NCBI GenBank assembly: GCA_025964115.1
Contig: JAOPZM010000037.1
Location: forward strand, 1-34,835
DNA length: 34,835 nucleotides
Direction of reading: 5' to 3'
Source of the DNA: Solirubrobacterales bacterium
GTDB lineage: Bacteria; Actinomycetota; Thermoleophilia; Solirubrobacterales; Solirubrobacteraceae
The position numbers were made by a program, and so were the translations under genes. Shown here piece after piece: positions 17,448 to 26,985 of this stretch; position 1 is the first letter of the stretch; the number at the start of each line of letters is the position of its first letter. The notes under the pieces are model-generated. The model had not been told where the DNA came from. It did not search any database and worked only from the letters and a program-made list of their open reading frames with translations.

Positions 17448-18932
17448 ATGGCTGCATCTGCAAATCTGAACGGTCCGCTTGACGCGGACCCTGTGCCCAC
17501 CGGATCGACTGCCGGTTCCGGCGCGCCGGAACCGTCGGGCCCCGCGGTCAACAAGGGCACCGAGAGCCGGCTGCAGAAGCTGGCCAAGCGAAATCTCTGG
17601 ATGCACTTCACGCGGATGGGCTCCTACGAGGACCATGAGGTCCCGGTGATCGTCCGCGGCGAGGGTTGTTACGTGTACGACGAGCACGGCAGGCGCTATC
17701 TCGACGGCCTCTCGGCGCTCTACTGCGTCAACGTCGGCCACGGTCGCGCCGAGCTCGCCGATGCGGCCGCCGCACAGGCCAGGGAGCTCGGCTTCTACAC
17801 GAACTGGAGCTACGCGCACCCGAAGGCGATCGAGCTGGCAGCACGCGTGGCGGATCTCGCACCCGGGAACCTGAACCGCGTGTTCTTCACCTCCGGCGGC
17901 TCGGAGGCGGTCGAGTCGGCCTGGAAGCTGGCCAAGGCCTACCACGCCGAGCGTGGGGAGCCGCGACGCCACAAGATCGTCTCCCGCAATCTCGCCTACC
18001 ACGGCACCTCGATGGGCGCGCTCACCGCTACGGCGCTGACGCCCCTGCGCGTGCCCTTCGAACCGCTCACGCCGGGCGGCGTGCAGGTTCCCAACACGAA
18101 CTCCTACCGCTGGCAGGAAGATCGTGACGAGCTGTGGGCGGCCGACGCGATCGAGGAGGCGATCGAATTCCAGGGCCCCGAGACAGTCGCCGCGGTGATC
18201 CTCGAGCCCGTGCAGAACGGCGGCGGATGTTTCGTGCCGCAGGACGGGTACTTCCAGCGCGTGCGGGAGATCTGCGACCGCCACGGCGTGCTGCTGATCT
18301 CCGACGAGGTGATCTGCTCGTGGGGCCGGCTCGGATACTGGTTCGGGTCAGAGCGCTACGACTATCTGCCCGACATCATCACCACGGCGAAGGGCATCAG
18401 CTCGGCGTACGTGCCCCTCGGCGCGATGATCGCAGGCGATCACATCGCCGAGCCGTTCCTGCACGGCAAGGTGGCCTTCAACCACGGCTTCACCTTCGGC
18501 GGACACCCAGTCGCGTGCGCCGTGGCGCTCGCGAACATCGATGTGATCGAGCGCGAGAGGCTGTGCGCGAACGTGCTCGCGAACGAGGGCGCGCTCCGGG
18601 GGATGCTGGAGAGCCTGCGCGATCTGCCGATCGTCGGCGACGTGCGCGGAGCCGGCTACTTCCACGCGATCGAGCTCGTCAAGGACAAAGACGGCAAGGA
18701 GACCTTCAACGCCGAGGAATCAGAGGACCTGTTGCGCGGATTCCTCTCGGGCGAGCTCTACCGGCGAGGTCTCATCTGCCGGACCGACGACCGCGGCGAC
18801 CCGATCGTGCAGCTCTCCCCGCCGTTGATCGCGGGCCCGGAGCAGTTCGAGGAGATCGAGGCGATCCTACGCCCCGTGCTGAGCGAGGCCTCAGAGCGGA
18901 TGGAGCGGTGGAGCTCACTGTCGAGAGCCTGA
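17448..18932 (+). CDS. Class III PLP-dependent aminotransferase (diamine/omega-amino acid:pyruvate type)
   Basis: The 494-residue enzyme has the class III fold. SGGSEAVESAWKLA binds the cofactor phosphate, LEPVQNGGG precedes the cofactor region, SDEVICSWGR contains the ring-contacting Asp, and the Schiff-base lysine is K315 in TTAKGISSAY. Relatives include putrescine-pyruvate, taurine-pyruvate and beta-alanine-pyruvate aminotransferases. The first ~45 residues are a low-complexity extension. The ATG at 17448 has a strong ribosome site (GAGAGGAG, 5-bp spacing); an in-frame extension 35 codons upstream is rejected. The PucR gene starts inside its 3' end. With alanine dehydrogenase downstream to recycle alanine, pyruvate is a plausible amino acceptor. 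Confidence 0.88.
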   Translation: MAASANLNGPLDADPVPTGSTAGSGAPEPSGPAVNKGTESRLQKLAKRNLWMHFTRMGSYEDHEVPVIVRGEGCYVYDEHGRRYLDGLSALYCVNVGHGRAELADAAAAQARELGFYTNWSYAHPKAIELAARVADLAPGNLNRVFFTSGGSEAVESAWKLAKAYHAERGEPRRHKIVSRNLAYHGTSMGALTATALTPLRVPFEPLTPGGVQVPNTNSYRWQEDRDELWAADAIEEAIEFQGPETVAAVILEPVQNGGGCFVPQDGYFQRVREICDRHGVLLISDEVICSWGRLGYWFGSERYDYLPDIITTAKGISSAYVPLGAMIAGDHIAEPFLHGKVAFNHGFTFGGHPVACAVALANIDVIERERLCANVLANEGALRGMLESLRDLPIVGDVRGAGYFHAIELVKDKDGKETFNAEESEDLLRGFLSGELYRRGLICRTDDRGDPIVQLSPPLIAGPEQFEEIEAILRPVLSEASERMERWSSLSRA

Positions 18933-20032
18933 CCGACGAGCTCGGACTCGAGCTCGTCAGCGGCCGCGAGTCCGCAGGGGCGCACGTCCGTTGGGTGCAC
19001 AGCACCGAGCTGCTCGACCCGACCCCGTGGCTGAAGGGCGGCGAGCTGCTGCTGACGACCGGAATCCAGCTCGATGGCCCGAAGGCGCAGCGCGAGTTCA
19101 TCGCGCGGCTCGCCGACCACGAGATCGTGGGGCTCGGCCTGGGCACCGGCTTTACGCACAAGCGGCTGCCCGCCGCGCTCGTGACCGCGGCGCGCAAGCG
19201 CCTGTTCCCACTGTTCGAGGTCCCCTACAGCCTGCCGTTCATCGCGATCACCGAGCGGAGCTTCACTCAGCTGGTCAACGAGCGCTACGAAATGCTCCAG
19301 CGCAGCATGGCCGGGGATGTCCTCGCAGAGGCCCTCACCGGCCACCTCTACCCCGAGGAGGTGCAGGCGCGGCTGAGCCCCTTCGGGATCGGTGAGCAGC
19401 TCGCCGTGCTCGCCTTCGGCCTTGCGGATCCGAGCGCGGCGGCCGGTCCGCTCGAACGGATCCTCGAGCGCGAGAAGGTCCCCGGGCTGGTCGCGATCCG
19501 CGCGGGACTGCTGTGCGCCGTCGTCAACGCCGAGAGGCTCGAACCCGTCGAGCTGACGCGCAAGGTCCGCGGCGAGCTGGCCGTGCGCTTCGGCGAGGTG
19601 CGCGCCGCCGCGAGCCGCCCGTCGGCGACCCACTCGCTGAGGCTCAGCTTCCACGAGGCGCGCTGCGCGCTTGAGGCCGTGCGCCTGCGCAACGGGGACG
19701 CGCCCGAGGTCGCCTCCTACCGCGACCTCGGCTCCTTCCAGCTGCTGCTGGCGCTGCAGGACGACGACGCGCTCAGCTCCTACTGTCGCGGCGTGCTCGG
19801 CCCGATCGAAGAGGCGGAGGGCGACTACGGCGAGGAGCTGGTCCGCTCGCTCGACGTCTTCATCGAGCACAACGGGCACTGGGAGAAGGCGGCAAACGCG
19901 CTCTACTGCCACCGGCACACGCTCCGCTACCGAATCCGACGGGTTGAGCAGCTCACGGGCCGGGACTTCTCGAGCGCCCGGGATCGCATCGAGTTCTGGC
20001 TGGCGCTTCGCGGCAGGGAGCTCGCCCGATGA
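18908..20032 (+). CDS. PucR-family transcriptional regulator
   Basis: The 374-residue protein has an N-terminal PucR ligand domain (about residues 2-120, with VHSTELLDPTPWLKGGELLL), a middle GGDEF-like region, and a C-terminal PucR-type helix-turn-helix (about 314-374, NALYCHRHTLRYRIRRVEQL). PucR proteins control purine, amine or amino-acid catabolic genes in response to a metabolite. The chosen GTG overlaps the end of the aminotransferase by 25 bp. The resulting start (ELTVESLTDELGLELVSG) matches the usual beginning of the PucR domain. It is cotranscribed with the aminotransferase and probably controls the divergent permease/aminotransferase promoters. Confidence 0.88.
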   Translation: MELTVESLTDELGLELVSGRESAGAHVRWVHSTELLDPTPWLKGGELLLTTGIQLDGPKAQREFIARLADHEIVGLGLGTGFTHKRLPAALVTAARKRLFPLFEVPYSLPFIAITERSFTQLVNERYEMLQRSMAGDVLAEALTGHLYPEEVQARLSPFGIGEQLAVLAFGLADPSAAAGPLERILEREKVPGLVAIRAGLLCAVVNAERLEPVELTRKVRGELAVRFGEVRAAASRPSATHSLRLSFHEARCALEAVRLRNGDAPEVASYRDLGSFQLLLALQDDDALSSYCRGVLGPIEEAEGDYGEELVRSLDVFIEHNGHWEKAANALYCHRHTLRYRIRRVEQLTGRDFSSARDRIEFWLALRGRELAR

Positions 20033-20105
20033 GCACGCGCCGTGAGTCAGGCGCCCTCGGCGAGTTGCCTCCCTGCGGAACGTCACCGAAAGGATCCCGC
20101 CGCCG

Positions 20106-21206
20106 ATGCGCATAGGGGTGCCGACCGAGATCAAGGCGGACGAGTACCGCGTCGCGATCACGCCCGCCGGGGTCAGGGAGCTCAGCGTGGGGGGGCACGA
20201 GGTGCTGGTGCAGGCTGGCGCCGGCGTGGGCAGCGCCATGGCGGACGAGCAGTTCCTCGCGCAGGGCGCGCGCATAGTCGAGGACGCCGACGCCGTCTTC
20301 GCCGAGGCCGAGCTGGTGCTCAAGGTCAAGGAGCCCCAGCCGGAGGAGGCAACGAGGCTGCGCGAGGGTCAGACCCTGTTCACCTACCTGCACCTTGCGG
20401 CCGAGCCCGAGCTGGCCCGGGCACTGCAGGAATCGGGGGCCACCTGCATCGCGTACGAGACGGTCGAGGACGCGGATCGGCGCCTGCCGCTGCTCGCGCC
20501 GATGAGCGAGGTGGCGGGCAAGATCGCGACTCAGGCCGGCGCCTTCATGCTCGAGAAGCCCCTCGGAGGACGTGGCATCCTGCTCGGCGGCGTGCCCGGC
20601 GTCGCGGCAGCCACGGTGCTGGTCATCGGAGGGGGCGTCGTCGGCATGAACGCGGCGATCATCGCGATCGGGATGCAGGCGGACGTGTTCGTGTTCGACC
20701 GCTCGATCGACCGCCTGCGCGAGCTCGAAGTGGCGTTCGCCGGCCGAGCCTCGACCGTGTACTCCTCGACGCTGGCGATCGAGGAGATGCTGCCTGCCGC
20801 GGACCTCGTGATCGGAGCGGTGCTGATCCACGGCGCTCGCGCGCCGCGGGTGGTGACCCGCGAGCAGCTGAAAGTGATGAAGCGCAACGCGGTCCTCGTC
20901 GACGTCTCCATCGACCAGGGCGGCTGCTTCGAGACCTCGCGGCCGACGACGCACTCCCATCCGACCTACGAGGTCGACGGGATCACGCACTACTGCGTCA
21001 CGAACATGCCCGGAGCCGTGCCGATCACCTCGACGTATGCGCTCACCAACGCGACGCTGCCCTACGTGATCGAACTCGCCGACTTCGGCGTCGACGAGGC
21101 CCTCCAGCGCAATGAAGCGCTGCGCCGCGGCTTGAACGTTCGCGACGGCCGGATCACCCACCCGGCGGTGGCCGAGGCCCTCGGCGTGCCGGCGGTCCCC
21201 GTATAA
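20106..21206 (+). CDS. ald: Alanine dehydrogenase
   Basis: This NAD-dependent enzyme interconverts L-alanine with pyruvate and ammonia. The 366-residue length is normal. Catalytic K75 (VLKVKEP), H96 (TYLHLA) and D270 (VSIDQGG) fall at the family's canonical numbers, and the nucleotide motif GGGVVG is at 175-180. The N-terminus [10 protein letters not shown] is typical. A GAAAGGAT ribosome site lies about 10 bp upstream of the ATG. It stands 73 bp after the PucR gene and 57 bp before an aldehyde dehydrogenase. In this setting its likely job is to regenerate pyruvate from the alanine made by the aminotransferase, releasing ammonium and NADH. Confidence 0.96.
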   Translation: MRIGVPTEIKADEYRVAITPAGVRELSVGGHEVLVQAGAGVGSAMADEQFLAQGARIVEDADAVFAEAELVLKVKEPQPEEATRLREGQTLFTYLHLAAEPELARALQESGATCIAYETVEDADRRLPLLAPMSEVAGKIATQAGAFMLEKPLGGRGILLGGVPGVAAATVLVIGGGVVGMNAAIIAIGMQADVFVFDRSIDRLRELEVAFAGRASTVYSSTLAIEEMLPAADLVIGAVLIHGARAPRVVTREQLKVMKRNAVLVDVSIDQGGCFETSRPTTHSHPTYEVDGITHYCVTNMPGAVPITSTYALTNATLPYVIELADFGVDEALQRNEALRRGLNVRDGRITHPAVAEALGVPAVPV

Positions 21207-21263
21207 CCAGCAGAGAAGGCTCAACCTCCACAACACGCACCCCACAGGAGGGGAAGATCGAAG

Positions 21264-22700
21264 ATGGCGACCACAACAGAGACCCTCAAGAACTTCATCG
21301 ACGGCGAGCTGGTCTCCTCCGACGGCGAGAGCGAACCGGTGCTGAACCCAGCCACCGGCGAGGAGCTGGCCCGCGCCCCGCGCTCGACCCCAGAGGATGT
21401 CGACCGCGCCGTCAGGGCGGCACGCCGCGCCTTCGACGGCTGGACCCGCACGACCCCCGCGCAGCGTTCGGAGGCTCTGCTCGCGATCGCCAACGTGATC
21501 GAGGAGAACGGCGATGAGATCGCGCGCCTGGAGGCGCTGAACGCCGGCAAGCCGATCGAAGCCGTCAAGAGCGACGAGATACCGGTGATGGTCGACAACC
21601 TGCGCTTCTTCGCCGGGGCTGCGCGCAGCCTCGAGGGACGTGCCGCGGGCGAGTACATGGAGGGCTACACCTCGTTCACGCGCCGCGAAGCGGTCGGCGT
21701 GGTCGGGCAGATCACCCCGTGGAACTACCCGCTGATGATGGCCATCTGGAAATTCGGCCCAGCGCTCGCGGCCGGGAACACGGTCGTGCTGAAGCCCGCG
21801 GAGACGACCCCGATCACGACCCTGAGGCTGGCCGAGCTCGTCGCCGAGATCCTGCCGAAGGGCGTGCTCAACGTCGTGACGGGCCCGGGCCAGCCGACCG
21901 GCGAGGCGCTGATCAACCACCCCGAGGTGGACATGCTGGCGCTCACCGGCTCCGTGGACACCGGCAAGCACATCGCGCGCACCGCGGCCGACACGCTCAA
22001 GCGCGTGCACCTCGAGCTCGGCGGCAAGGCGCCCGTCGTGGTCTTCGACGACGTCAGCCTCGAGAGCGCGCTCGAGACGATCGCCGGCACCGGCTACTAC
22101 AACGCCGGACAGGACTGCACCGCCGCGACCCGGGTGCTGGCCGCCGGCGGTGTCTACGACGACGTGGTCTCAGGGCTCGCCGAGCAGGCAAGCGGCCTGG
22201 TGATCGGCGACACGCTCTCTCCCGAGACCACCCTCGGGCCGATCAACTCGGCCCGTCAGCGCGAGCGCGTGGAGGGCTTTCTGGAGCGGCGCCCGGAGCG
22301 TGCCGAGATCGTCACGGGGGGCCGCGAGCCGGACCGGCCGGGCTTCTATCTCGAGCCGACGGTCGTGGCGGGACTCGAGCAGGACGACGAGATGATCCAG
22401 CGAGAGATCTTCGGACCCGTGATCACCGTGCAGCGGTTCACCGACGAGCAACAGGCGATCGACTGGGCGAACGCGACCCGATACGGGCTCGCCTCTTCGG
22501 TATGGACACGCGACGTCGGCCGGGCGCTGCGGGTCTCGAGGGCCCTTCGCTTCGGCTGCGTGTGGATCAACGACCACATCCCGCTCGTCTCCGAGATGCC
22601 ACACGGCGGATTCAAAGAGTCCGGCTACGGCAAGGACCTGAGCATCTACTCGATCGAGGACTACACCGTCATCAAGCACGTGATGGCCAACATCCAGTAG
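21264..22700 (+). CDS. NAD(P)-dependent aldehyde dehydrogenase (gamma-aminobutyraldehyde type)
   Basis: The 478-residue enzyme shows the ALDH catalytic set: N154 in PWNYP, K177 in VVLKPAE, general base E251 in LELGGK, and nucleophile C285 in [11 protein letters not shown]. The GQDC context and the C-terminal [20 protein letters not shown] and [10 protein letters not shown] stretches resemble gamma-aminobutyraldehyde dehydrogenases (E. coli PatD/YdcW), which oxidise 4-aminobutanal from putrescine to GABA. An excellent ribosome site (AGGAGGGG) precedes the ATG. It is the last gene of the aminotransferase, PucR, alanine dehydrogenase run, and a hairpin follows it. Betaine-aldehyde or other aminoaldehydes remain possible substrates. 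Confidence 0.9.
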   Translation: MATTTETLKNFIDGELVSSDGESEPVLNPATGEELARAPRSTPEDVDRAVRAARRAFDGWTRTTPAQRSEALLAIANVIEENGDEIARLEALNAGKPIEAVKSDEIPVMVDNLRFFAGAARSLEGRAAGEYMEGYTSFTRREAVGVVGQITPWNYPLMMAIWKFGPALAAGNTVVLKPAETTPITTLRLAELVAEILPKGVLNVVTGPGQPTGEALINHPEVDMLALTGSVDTGKHIARTAADTLKRVHLELGGKAPVVVFDDVSLESALETIAGTGYYNAGQDCTAATRVLAAGGVYDDVVSGLAEQASGLVIGDTLSPETTLGPINSARQRERVEGFLERRPERAEIVTGGREPDRPGFYLEPTVVAGLEQDDEMIQREIFGPVITVQRFTDEQQAIDWANATRYGLASSVWTRDVGRALRVSRALRFGCVWINDHIPLVSEMPHGGFKESGYGKDLSIYSIEDYTVIKHVMANIQ

Positions 22701-22716
22701 CCCGTTCGGGCGTCCA

Positions 22717-22733
22717 GGGCCGCGAGACGGCCC
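22717..22733 (+). terminator. GC-rich hairpin after the aldehyde dehydrogenase gene
   Basis: GGGCCG-CGAGA-CGGCCC is a perfect 6-bp stem with a 5-base loop, extendable by two more pairs across one mismatch. It lies 17 bp after the stop codon. There is no T-run, so it would be a weak or factor-assisted terminator, or just an mRNA 3'-end stabiliser. Confidence 0.45.
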
Positions 22734-22743
22734 GGGTGTGCGC

Positions 22744-22774
22744 TTGCAGCGGCCCCCGAGGCGCCTGCTACGGT
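22744..22774 (+). promoter_or_regulatory. Weak promoter candidate for the DEAD-box helicase
   Basis: TTGCAG (22744-22749) and TACGGT (22769-22774) are separated by 19 bp, slightly long. A start near 22781 would leave a leader of about 120 bases before the ATG at 22902. The 201-bp gap holds no gene. Confidence 0.3.
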
Positions 22775-22867
22775 GACCCTACGGGCGGCGAAGTCGTCCT
22801 TGAGGTTCTTTGTCTTTGTTGGCGCTTCAGACGCGCGGATGGGGTCAGTCGAATCTCCATCTGCAGC

Positions 22868-22884
22868 GGCGGCCACAGGCCGCC
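22868..22884 (+). promoter_or_regulatory. mRNA hairpin immediately upstream of the helicase ribosome site
   Basis: GGCGGCC-ACA-GGCCGCC is a perfect 7-bp stem of only G/C pairs with a 3-base loop. Two bases later comes the Shine-Dalgarno AAGGAG (22887-22892), 9 bp before the ATG. A stable stem abutting the ribosome site could affect translation initiation or protect the mRNA. Cold-inducible helicase genes often have structured leaders. Confidence 0.4.
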
Positions 22885-22901
22885 AGAAGGAGCACCACAA
22901 C

Positions 22902-24143
22902 ATGAAGCATGAAACGTTCGCCGACCTCGGCGTGTCCGAGGCCGTCGTAAGAGAGCTTGCAGGGCGCGGGATAGCCGCGCCATTCGCGGTTCAGCAACTG
23001 GTCATCCCCGACGTGCTGGCAGGCCACGACGTGCTCGCGCAGTCGCCGACAGGCTCGGGCAAGACGCTCGCGTTCGGGATACCCCTCGTCGAGCGCCTGA
23101 AGGACTCCGACGCGCGGCCCTCCGCGCTGGTCCTCGCGCCGACACGCGAGCTGGCCCTCCAGATCGTCGAAGAGCTCCGCCCGACCGCCCACGCGCGGGC
23201 ACTCGGCATCGCTGCCGTCTACGGGGGAGCCGGAATCGTCAAGCAGGCACGACTGGCGGCGCGCGCACACATCCTCGTCGCGACGCCCGGACGTCTGCTC
23301 GACCTGATCGAGCGCAGGGAGATAACGCTTGAGCGCATCCGGATGCTCGTGCTCGACGAGGCCGACAGGATGCTCGACATGGGCTTCCGGCCGGTCGTCG
23401 ACCGGATCGTCAAGATGACCTCCGGCGAGCGCCAGACGATGCTCTTCTCGGCCACTCTCGAGGGTGAGGTCGGGCGCATCGCGAAGGCCTACACGCAGAA
23501 CCCCCGCCGGCACGAGCACAGCCATCCCGCCGAGCGCAAGGGCGACGTCGAGCACCGGTTCGTGACGGTCGCGCACGAGCGCAAGGTCGCGCACCTGGTC
23601 TCCGAGCTGAACGACGCCGAGCGCGGGCGTACGCTCGTGTTCGTCCGCACCAAGCGCGGCGCCGACCGGCTGGTGAAGCGGTTGGCATCGAGCAGCGTTC
23701 AGGCGGTTGCCATGCACGGCGACAAGTCGCAGGGGCAGCGCGAGCGCGCGCTGGCGAACTTCGAGGCCGGGGTGGTGGACACGCTGGTGGCGACCGACGT
23801 CGCAGCCCGCGGCATCGACGTGGCCGGGATCACGCACGTGATCAACTACGACATTCCCGCTACGCGGGACGACTACGTCCACCGCATCGGACGCACCGCG
23901 CGTGCGGGAGCCAGCGGTGTCGGCGTCACCCTCGTCACGCATGACCAGACGCGTGAGCTGAGCGGCATGGTCGGCGATCTCGGACTGCACCGGGAGCTGG
24001 AGCTGGCCGGGATGAGCCCCGGCGCATCGCAGACCCGCGGACGGGGACCGAGCCGCGGGCGGGGCGGCGGCCAGCCGCGCTCGGGTGGCGGCGCTCGCAC
24101 AGGTGGCGGCCGGCGCGGGAGGGCCTCTCAGAGGTCGAGGTAG
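22902..24143 (+). CDS. DEAD-box ATP-dependent RNA helicase (RhlE-like)
   Basis: The 413-residue protein has the full DEAD-box motif set. The Q-motif region includes F6 and Q31. Motif I is PTGSGKT at 49-55, followed by PTREL, TPGR, the DEAD Walker B in VLDEADRMLD, SAT in FSATL, and motif VI HRIGRTARAG. It unwinds structured RNA, commonly in ribosome assembly or cold adaptation. After the two RecA-like domains there is a basic Gly/Arg-rich tail of about 45 residues (RGRGPSRGRGGGQPRSGGG...), which generally adds non-specific RNA binding. The ATG is placed by the AAGGAG ribosome site; the open frame continues 43 codons upstream without family similarity. Confidence 0.95.
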   Translation: MKHETFADLGVSEAVVRELAGRGIAAPFAVQQLVIPDVLAGHDVLAQSPTGSGKTLAFGIPLVERLKDSDARPSALVLAPTRELALQIVEELRPTAHARALGIAAVYGGAGIVKQARLAARAHILVATPGRLLDLIERREITLERIRMLVLDEADRMLDMGFRPVVDRIVKMTSGERQTMLFSATLEGEVGRIAKAYTQNPRRHEHSHPAERKGDVEHRFVTVAHERKVAHLVSELNDAERGRTLVFVRTKRGADRLVKRLASSSVQAVAMHGDKSQGQRERALANFEAGVVDTLVATDVAARGIDVAGITHVINYDIPATRDDYVHRIGRTARAGASGVGVTLVTHDQTRELSGMVGDLGLHRELELAGMSPGASQTRGRGPSRGRGGGQPRSGGGARTGGGRRGRASQRSR

Positions 24144-24166
24144 CCGATTGGAGGGCTCACGCCGCG

Positions 24167-25051
24167 ATGTCAGCTAACGTCGCCGGGATGAGCCCTTCGC
24201 CTTCACGCGGAGCAGGCGGCGAGGAAGCCGGCCTCACCTTCGAGGCCGGCTCCACAGAGGCCGGATCGGCTGCGCGGCTGCTGCGCGACTACGACGTCCT
24301 CTGGCTGCGGGCCGCCAATCCCGGGCCGGTGACGCTCTCGGGCACCAACACCTGGGTGGTGGGCCGCGAGCCCGCCTGGGTGGTCGACCCGGGTCCACGG
24401 CTCGACCCGCACCTCGAGGCCCTGTTCGAGGCGATCGAGGCTCGCGGCGGGCTCGGTGGCGTGGCGCTCACCCACGACCACCAGGATCACTGTGAGGCGG
24501 TGCCCGCCCTGCTCGCACGCTATCCGGCGCCCGTCGCGGCCGGGCGCGGCGAGGTCGAGGTCCTGCTCAAGGAAGGCGCTCGCGTGGGCCCCTTCGAGGC
24601 GGTCGCCACGCCCGGCCATGCGGCAGGTCACTTCGCGCTGATCGCCGAGGGGGCCTGCTTCACCGGCGATGCCGTCCTCGGCGAAGGCAGCGTGTTCATC
24701 AGCCCCTACCGTGGCGCCATGGCCGGCTACCTGCGGGCGCTCACACGCCTGAGCCTGCGCCGGGACTTCAGCGTCCTCTGCCCCGGCCACGGTCCGCCCG
24801 TGTGGGATCCGCACGCGAAGCTGGAGGAATACGTCGATCATCGGCTCGACCGCGAGAACAAGCTGATCGCAGCGCTCGGTCGCGGCTGCCGCACCGTTCA
24901 GGAGCTGCTCGACGCCGTCTGGTCGGACGTGCCGCAGGCGCTTCGCGGGCTGGCCACCGTCACGCTGGCTGCGCACCTGGACAAGCTCGCCGACGAGCAC
25001 GTCCTGCCGGCCGGCGTCGAGCGCCCGAGGTTCGAGGGCACCGAATGGTGA
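24167..25051 (+). CDS. Metallo-beta-lactamase-fold hydrolase (LACTB2-like)
   Basis: The 294-residue protein carries the MBL metal motif HxHxDH (H103, H105, D107, H108 in THDHQDHC), the third histidine H151 in ATPGHAAGH, D168 in FTGDAVLGEG and H208 in CPGHGP. A C-terminal segment after residue 225 (AALGRGCRTVQELLDAVW...) resembles the small winged-helix domain of LACTB2-type proteins, some of which are RNA endonucleases. The substrate is unknown. The first ~35 residues are low-complexity, and a second ATG at 24188 is possible. The GGAGGG 12 bp upstream of 24167 slightly favours the longer form. Its stop overlaps the glycosidase start by 7 bp, so they are cotranslated, with no obvious functional link. 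Confidence 0.85.
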   Translation: MSANVAGMSPSPSRGAGGEEAGLTFEAGSTEAGSAARLLRDYDVLWLRAANPGPVTLSGTNTWVVGREPAWVVDPGPRLDPHLEALFEAIEARGGLGGVALTHDHQDHCEAVPALLARYPAPVAAGRGEVEVLLKEGARVGPFEAVATPGHAAGHFALIAEGACFTGDAVLGEGSVFISPYRGAMAGYLRALTRLSLRRDFSVLCPGHGPPVWDPHAKLEEYVDHRLDRENKLIAALGRGCRTVQELLDAVWSDVPQALRGLATVTLAAHLDKLADEHVLPAGVERPRFEGTEW

Positions 25052-26985
25052 GCCGCCCCGAAGCCGTCGGTGGGTTGAAGCCGAATGCCGGCATGCCGAT
25101 GCCCACTGCCGCCGGCTCGCTGTTCACGTCGATCGACTCGCCGTTCCCCCCGATCGCCGAGTACGGCTTCCTCTCCGACTGCCATACGGGCGCGCTCGTC
25201 GCCTCCGACGGATCGATCGAGTGGCTGTGCCTGCCGCATTTCGACTCGCCATCGGTGTTCGGGGCGATCCTCGATCGCGGAGCCGGCAGCTGGCGGGTCG
25301 GTCCCTATGGCGTTTACGTCCCGGCCGGCCGGCGCTACCTCCCTGGGACGAACCTGATCGAGACGACCTGGATGACCCCGCAGGGATGGATGCGCGTGAT
25401 CGACGGGCTCAGCATCGGCGACTGGCACGACAACGAGCACGGCTCGAGTCATACGCGGCCGCCCACCGACTTCGATGCGGATCACCTGCTGGTGCGCATC
25501 ATCGAATGCATTCAGGGGCAGGTCTCGGTCGAGATCGTCTGCGAGCCGATGCTCGACTACGGTGCGACGCCGGCGGACTGGGCCGTCGCCGACGAGGGCC
25601 GGGACGGCGGCACCTGCCAGATGGACGCGGTTCATGAAACCGCGGGGTTCAGGCTCTACAGCGACATCCGGATGGGGATCGAGGGCAACCGGGCACACGG
25701 GCGTCACACGATGAGCGAGGGCGAGAGCCGCTTCTGTGCGATGTCGTGGACGGAGGCACGGGGCGGTCCGCTGACGGTCGACGCGGCCGCCGAGCACATC
25801 TCCCGCACCAGCCACTTCTGGCGCACCTGGCTTGCCGAAGGCACCTATCCCGACCATCCCTGGCGCATCCACCTCGAGCGCTCCGCTCTGGCCCTGAAGG
25901 GCCTGACATTCATGCCGACCGGCGCGCTCGTCGCGGCGCCGACGACCTCCCTGCCGGAGACGCCCGGCGGAGAACGCAACTGGGACTACCGCTACTGCTG
26001 GATGCGCGACGCCGCCTTCACGCTCTGGGCGCTGCACGCGCTGGGGCTCGACTGGGAGGCCGACGACTTCATCCAGTACGTGGCCGACGTTCCGCGCAAC
26101 GAGGACGGCTCGCTGCAGATCATGTACGGCATCAAGGGCGACAAGGACCTCGAGGAGGTCACGCTGGATCACCTCAAGGGCTACGAGGGCGCGCGGCCGG
26201 TACGCATCGGCAACGCTGCCTACAAGCAGCGCCAGAACGACGTGTTCGGCGCCGTGCTCGACTCGGTCTACCTGCACTCCAAGCGGCGCGACCACATACC
26301 CGAGCGGCTGTGGCCCGTTCTGGTCGACCAGGTCAAGTGCGCCGCGAGGGCCTGGACGGAACCCGACCAGGGGATCTGGGAGGCGCGCGGCGAGCCTCAC
26401 CACTACGTCTCCTCGAAGCTGATGTGCTGGGTGGCGATGGACAGGGGCGCGCGCCTGGCCGAACGGCGCGGACATCTCGACCACGCCGAGGAGTGGCAGG
26501 CGCTCGCCGATCAGATCCGCGCGGACATCCTCGAGCGGGGCGTCGACGAGCGCGGCGTCTTCCGCCAGCACTACGAAACCGACGCGCTCGACGCCTCGAC
26601 GCTGCTCGTGCCGCTCGTGCGGTTCCTGCCCCCCGAGGACGAGCGCGTGCGAGCCACCGTGCGCGCGATCCGCGAGGAGCTGACCGAGGGCGGCCTCGTG
26701 CTGCGCTACCGGCCCGAGGAGACCGACGACGGCCTGGAAGGGGAGGAGGGCACGTTCCTGATCTGCTCCTTCTGGATGGTCTCGGCGCTGTCGGAGATCG
26801 GCGAGTACTGCGAGGCCGAGCACCTGTGCGAGCGGCTGCTCTCCTACGCATCCCCGCTGGGGCTCTACGCCGAGGAGCTCGAGGCATCCTCAGGCCGTCA
26901 CCTCGGAAACTACCCGCAGGCCTTCACCCACCTGGCGCTGATCAACGCGGTCACTCACGTGGTCAACGCCCAGCGCCCGGCCTGA
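25045..26985 (+). CDS. Glycoside hydrolase family 15 (glucoamylase/trehalase type)
   Basis: The 646-residue protein has the N-terminal GH15 beta-domain (IAEYGFLSDCHTGALVASDG, WLCLPHFDSPSVFGAILD) and the catalytic (alpha/alpha)6 barrel, with the signature GGERNWDYRYCWMRDAAFTL. By family comparison the general acid is E446 in GIWEARGEPHH and the general base E568 in EEGTFLICSFWM. In actinobacteria such proteins can be trehalases rather than starch-degrading glucoamylases; sequence alone does not decide. No signal peptide is visible, so it is probably cytoplasmic. The ATG at 25045 lies in the end of the MBL gene, and a GAGGG ribosome site precedes it. Confidence 0.92.
   Translation: MVSRPEAVGGLKPNAGMPMPTAAGSLFTSIDSPFPPIAEYGFLSDCHTGALVASDGSIEWLCLPHFDSPSVFGAILDRGAGSWRVGPYGVYVPAGRRYLPGTNLIETTWMTPQGWMRVIDGLSIGDWHDNEHGSSHTRPPTDFDADHLLVRIIECIQGQVSVEIVCEPMLDYGATPADWAVADEGRDGGTCQMDAVHETAGFRLYSDIRMGIEGNRAHGRHTMSEGESRFCAMSWTEARGGPLTVDAAAEHISRTSHFWRTWLAEGTYPDHPWRIHLERSALALKGLTFMPTGALVAAPTTSLPETPGGERNWDYRYCWMRDAAFTLWALHALGLDWEADDFIQYVADVPRNEDGSLQIMYGIKGDKDLEEVTLDHLKGYEGARPVRIGNAAYKQRQNDVFGAVLDSVYLHSKRRDHIPERLWPVLVDQVKCAARAWTEPDQGIWEARGEPHHYVSSKLMCWVAMDRGARLAERRGHLDHAEEWQALADQIRADILERGVDERGVFRQHYETDALDASTLLVPLVRFLPPEDERVRATVRAIREELTEGGLVLRYRPEETDDGLEGEEGTFLICSFWMVSALSEIGEYCEAEHLCERLLSYASPLGLYAEELEASSGRHLGNYPQAFTHLALINAVTHVVNAQRPA

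Noticed and set aside
22701-22710. CCCGTTCGGG micro-hairpin right after the aldehyde dehydrogenase stop
   Set aside because: The stem is too short; the hairpin at 22717-22733 is the better candidate.
24898-26823. Long minus-strand open frame opposite the GH15 gene
   Set aside because: Antisense shadow in GC-rich sequence; the plus strand encodes an intact GH15 enzyme with all motifs.
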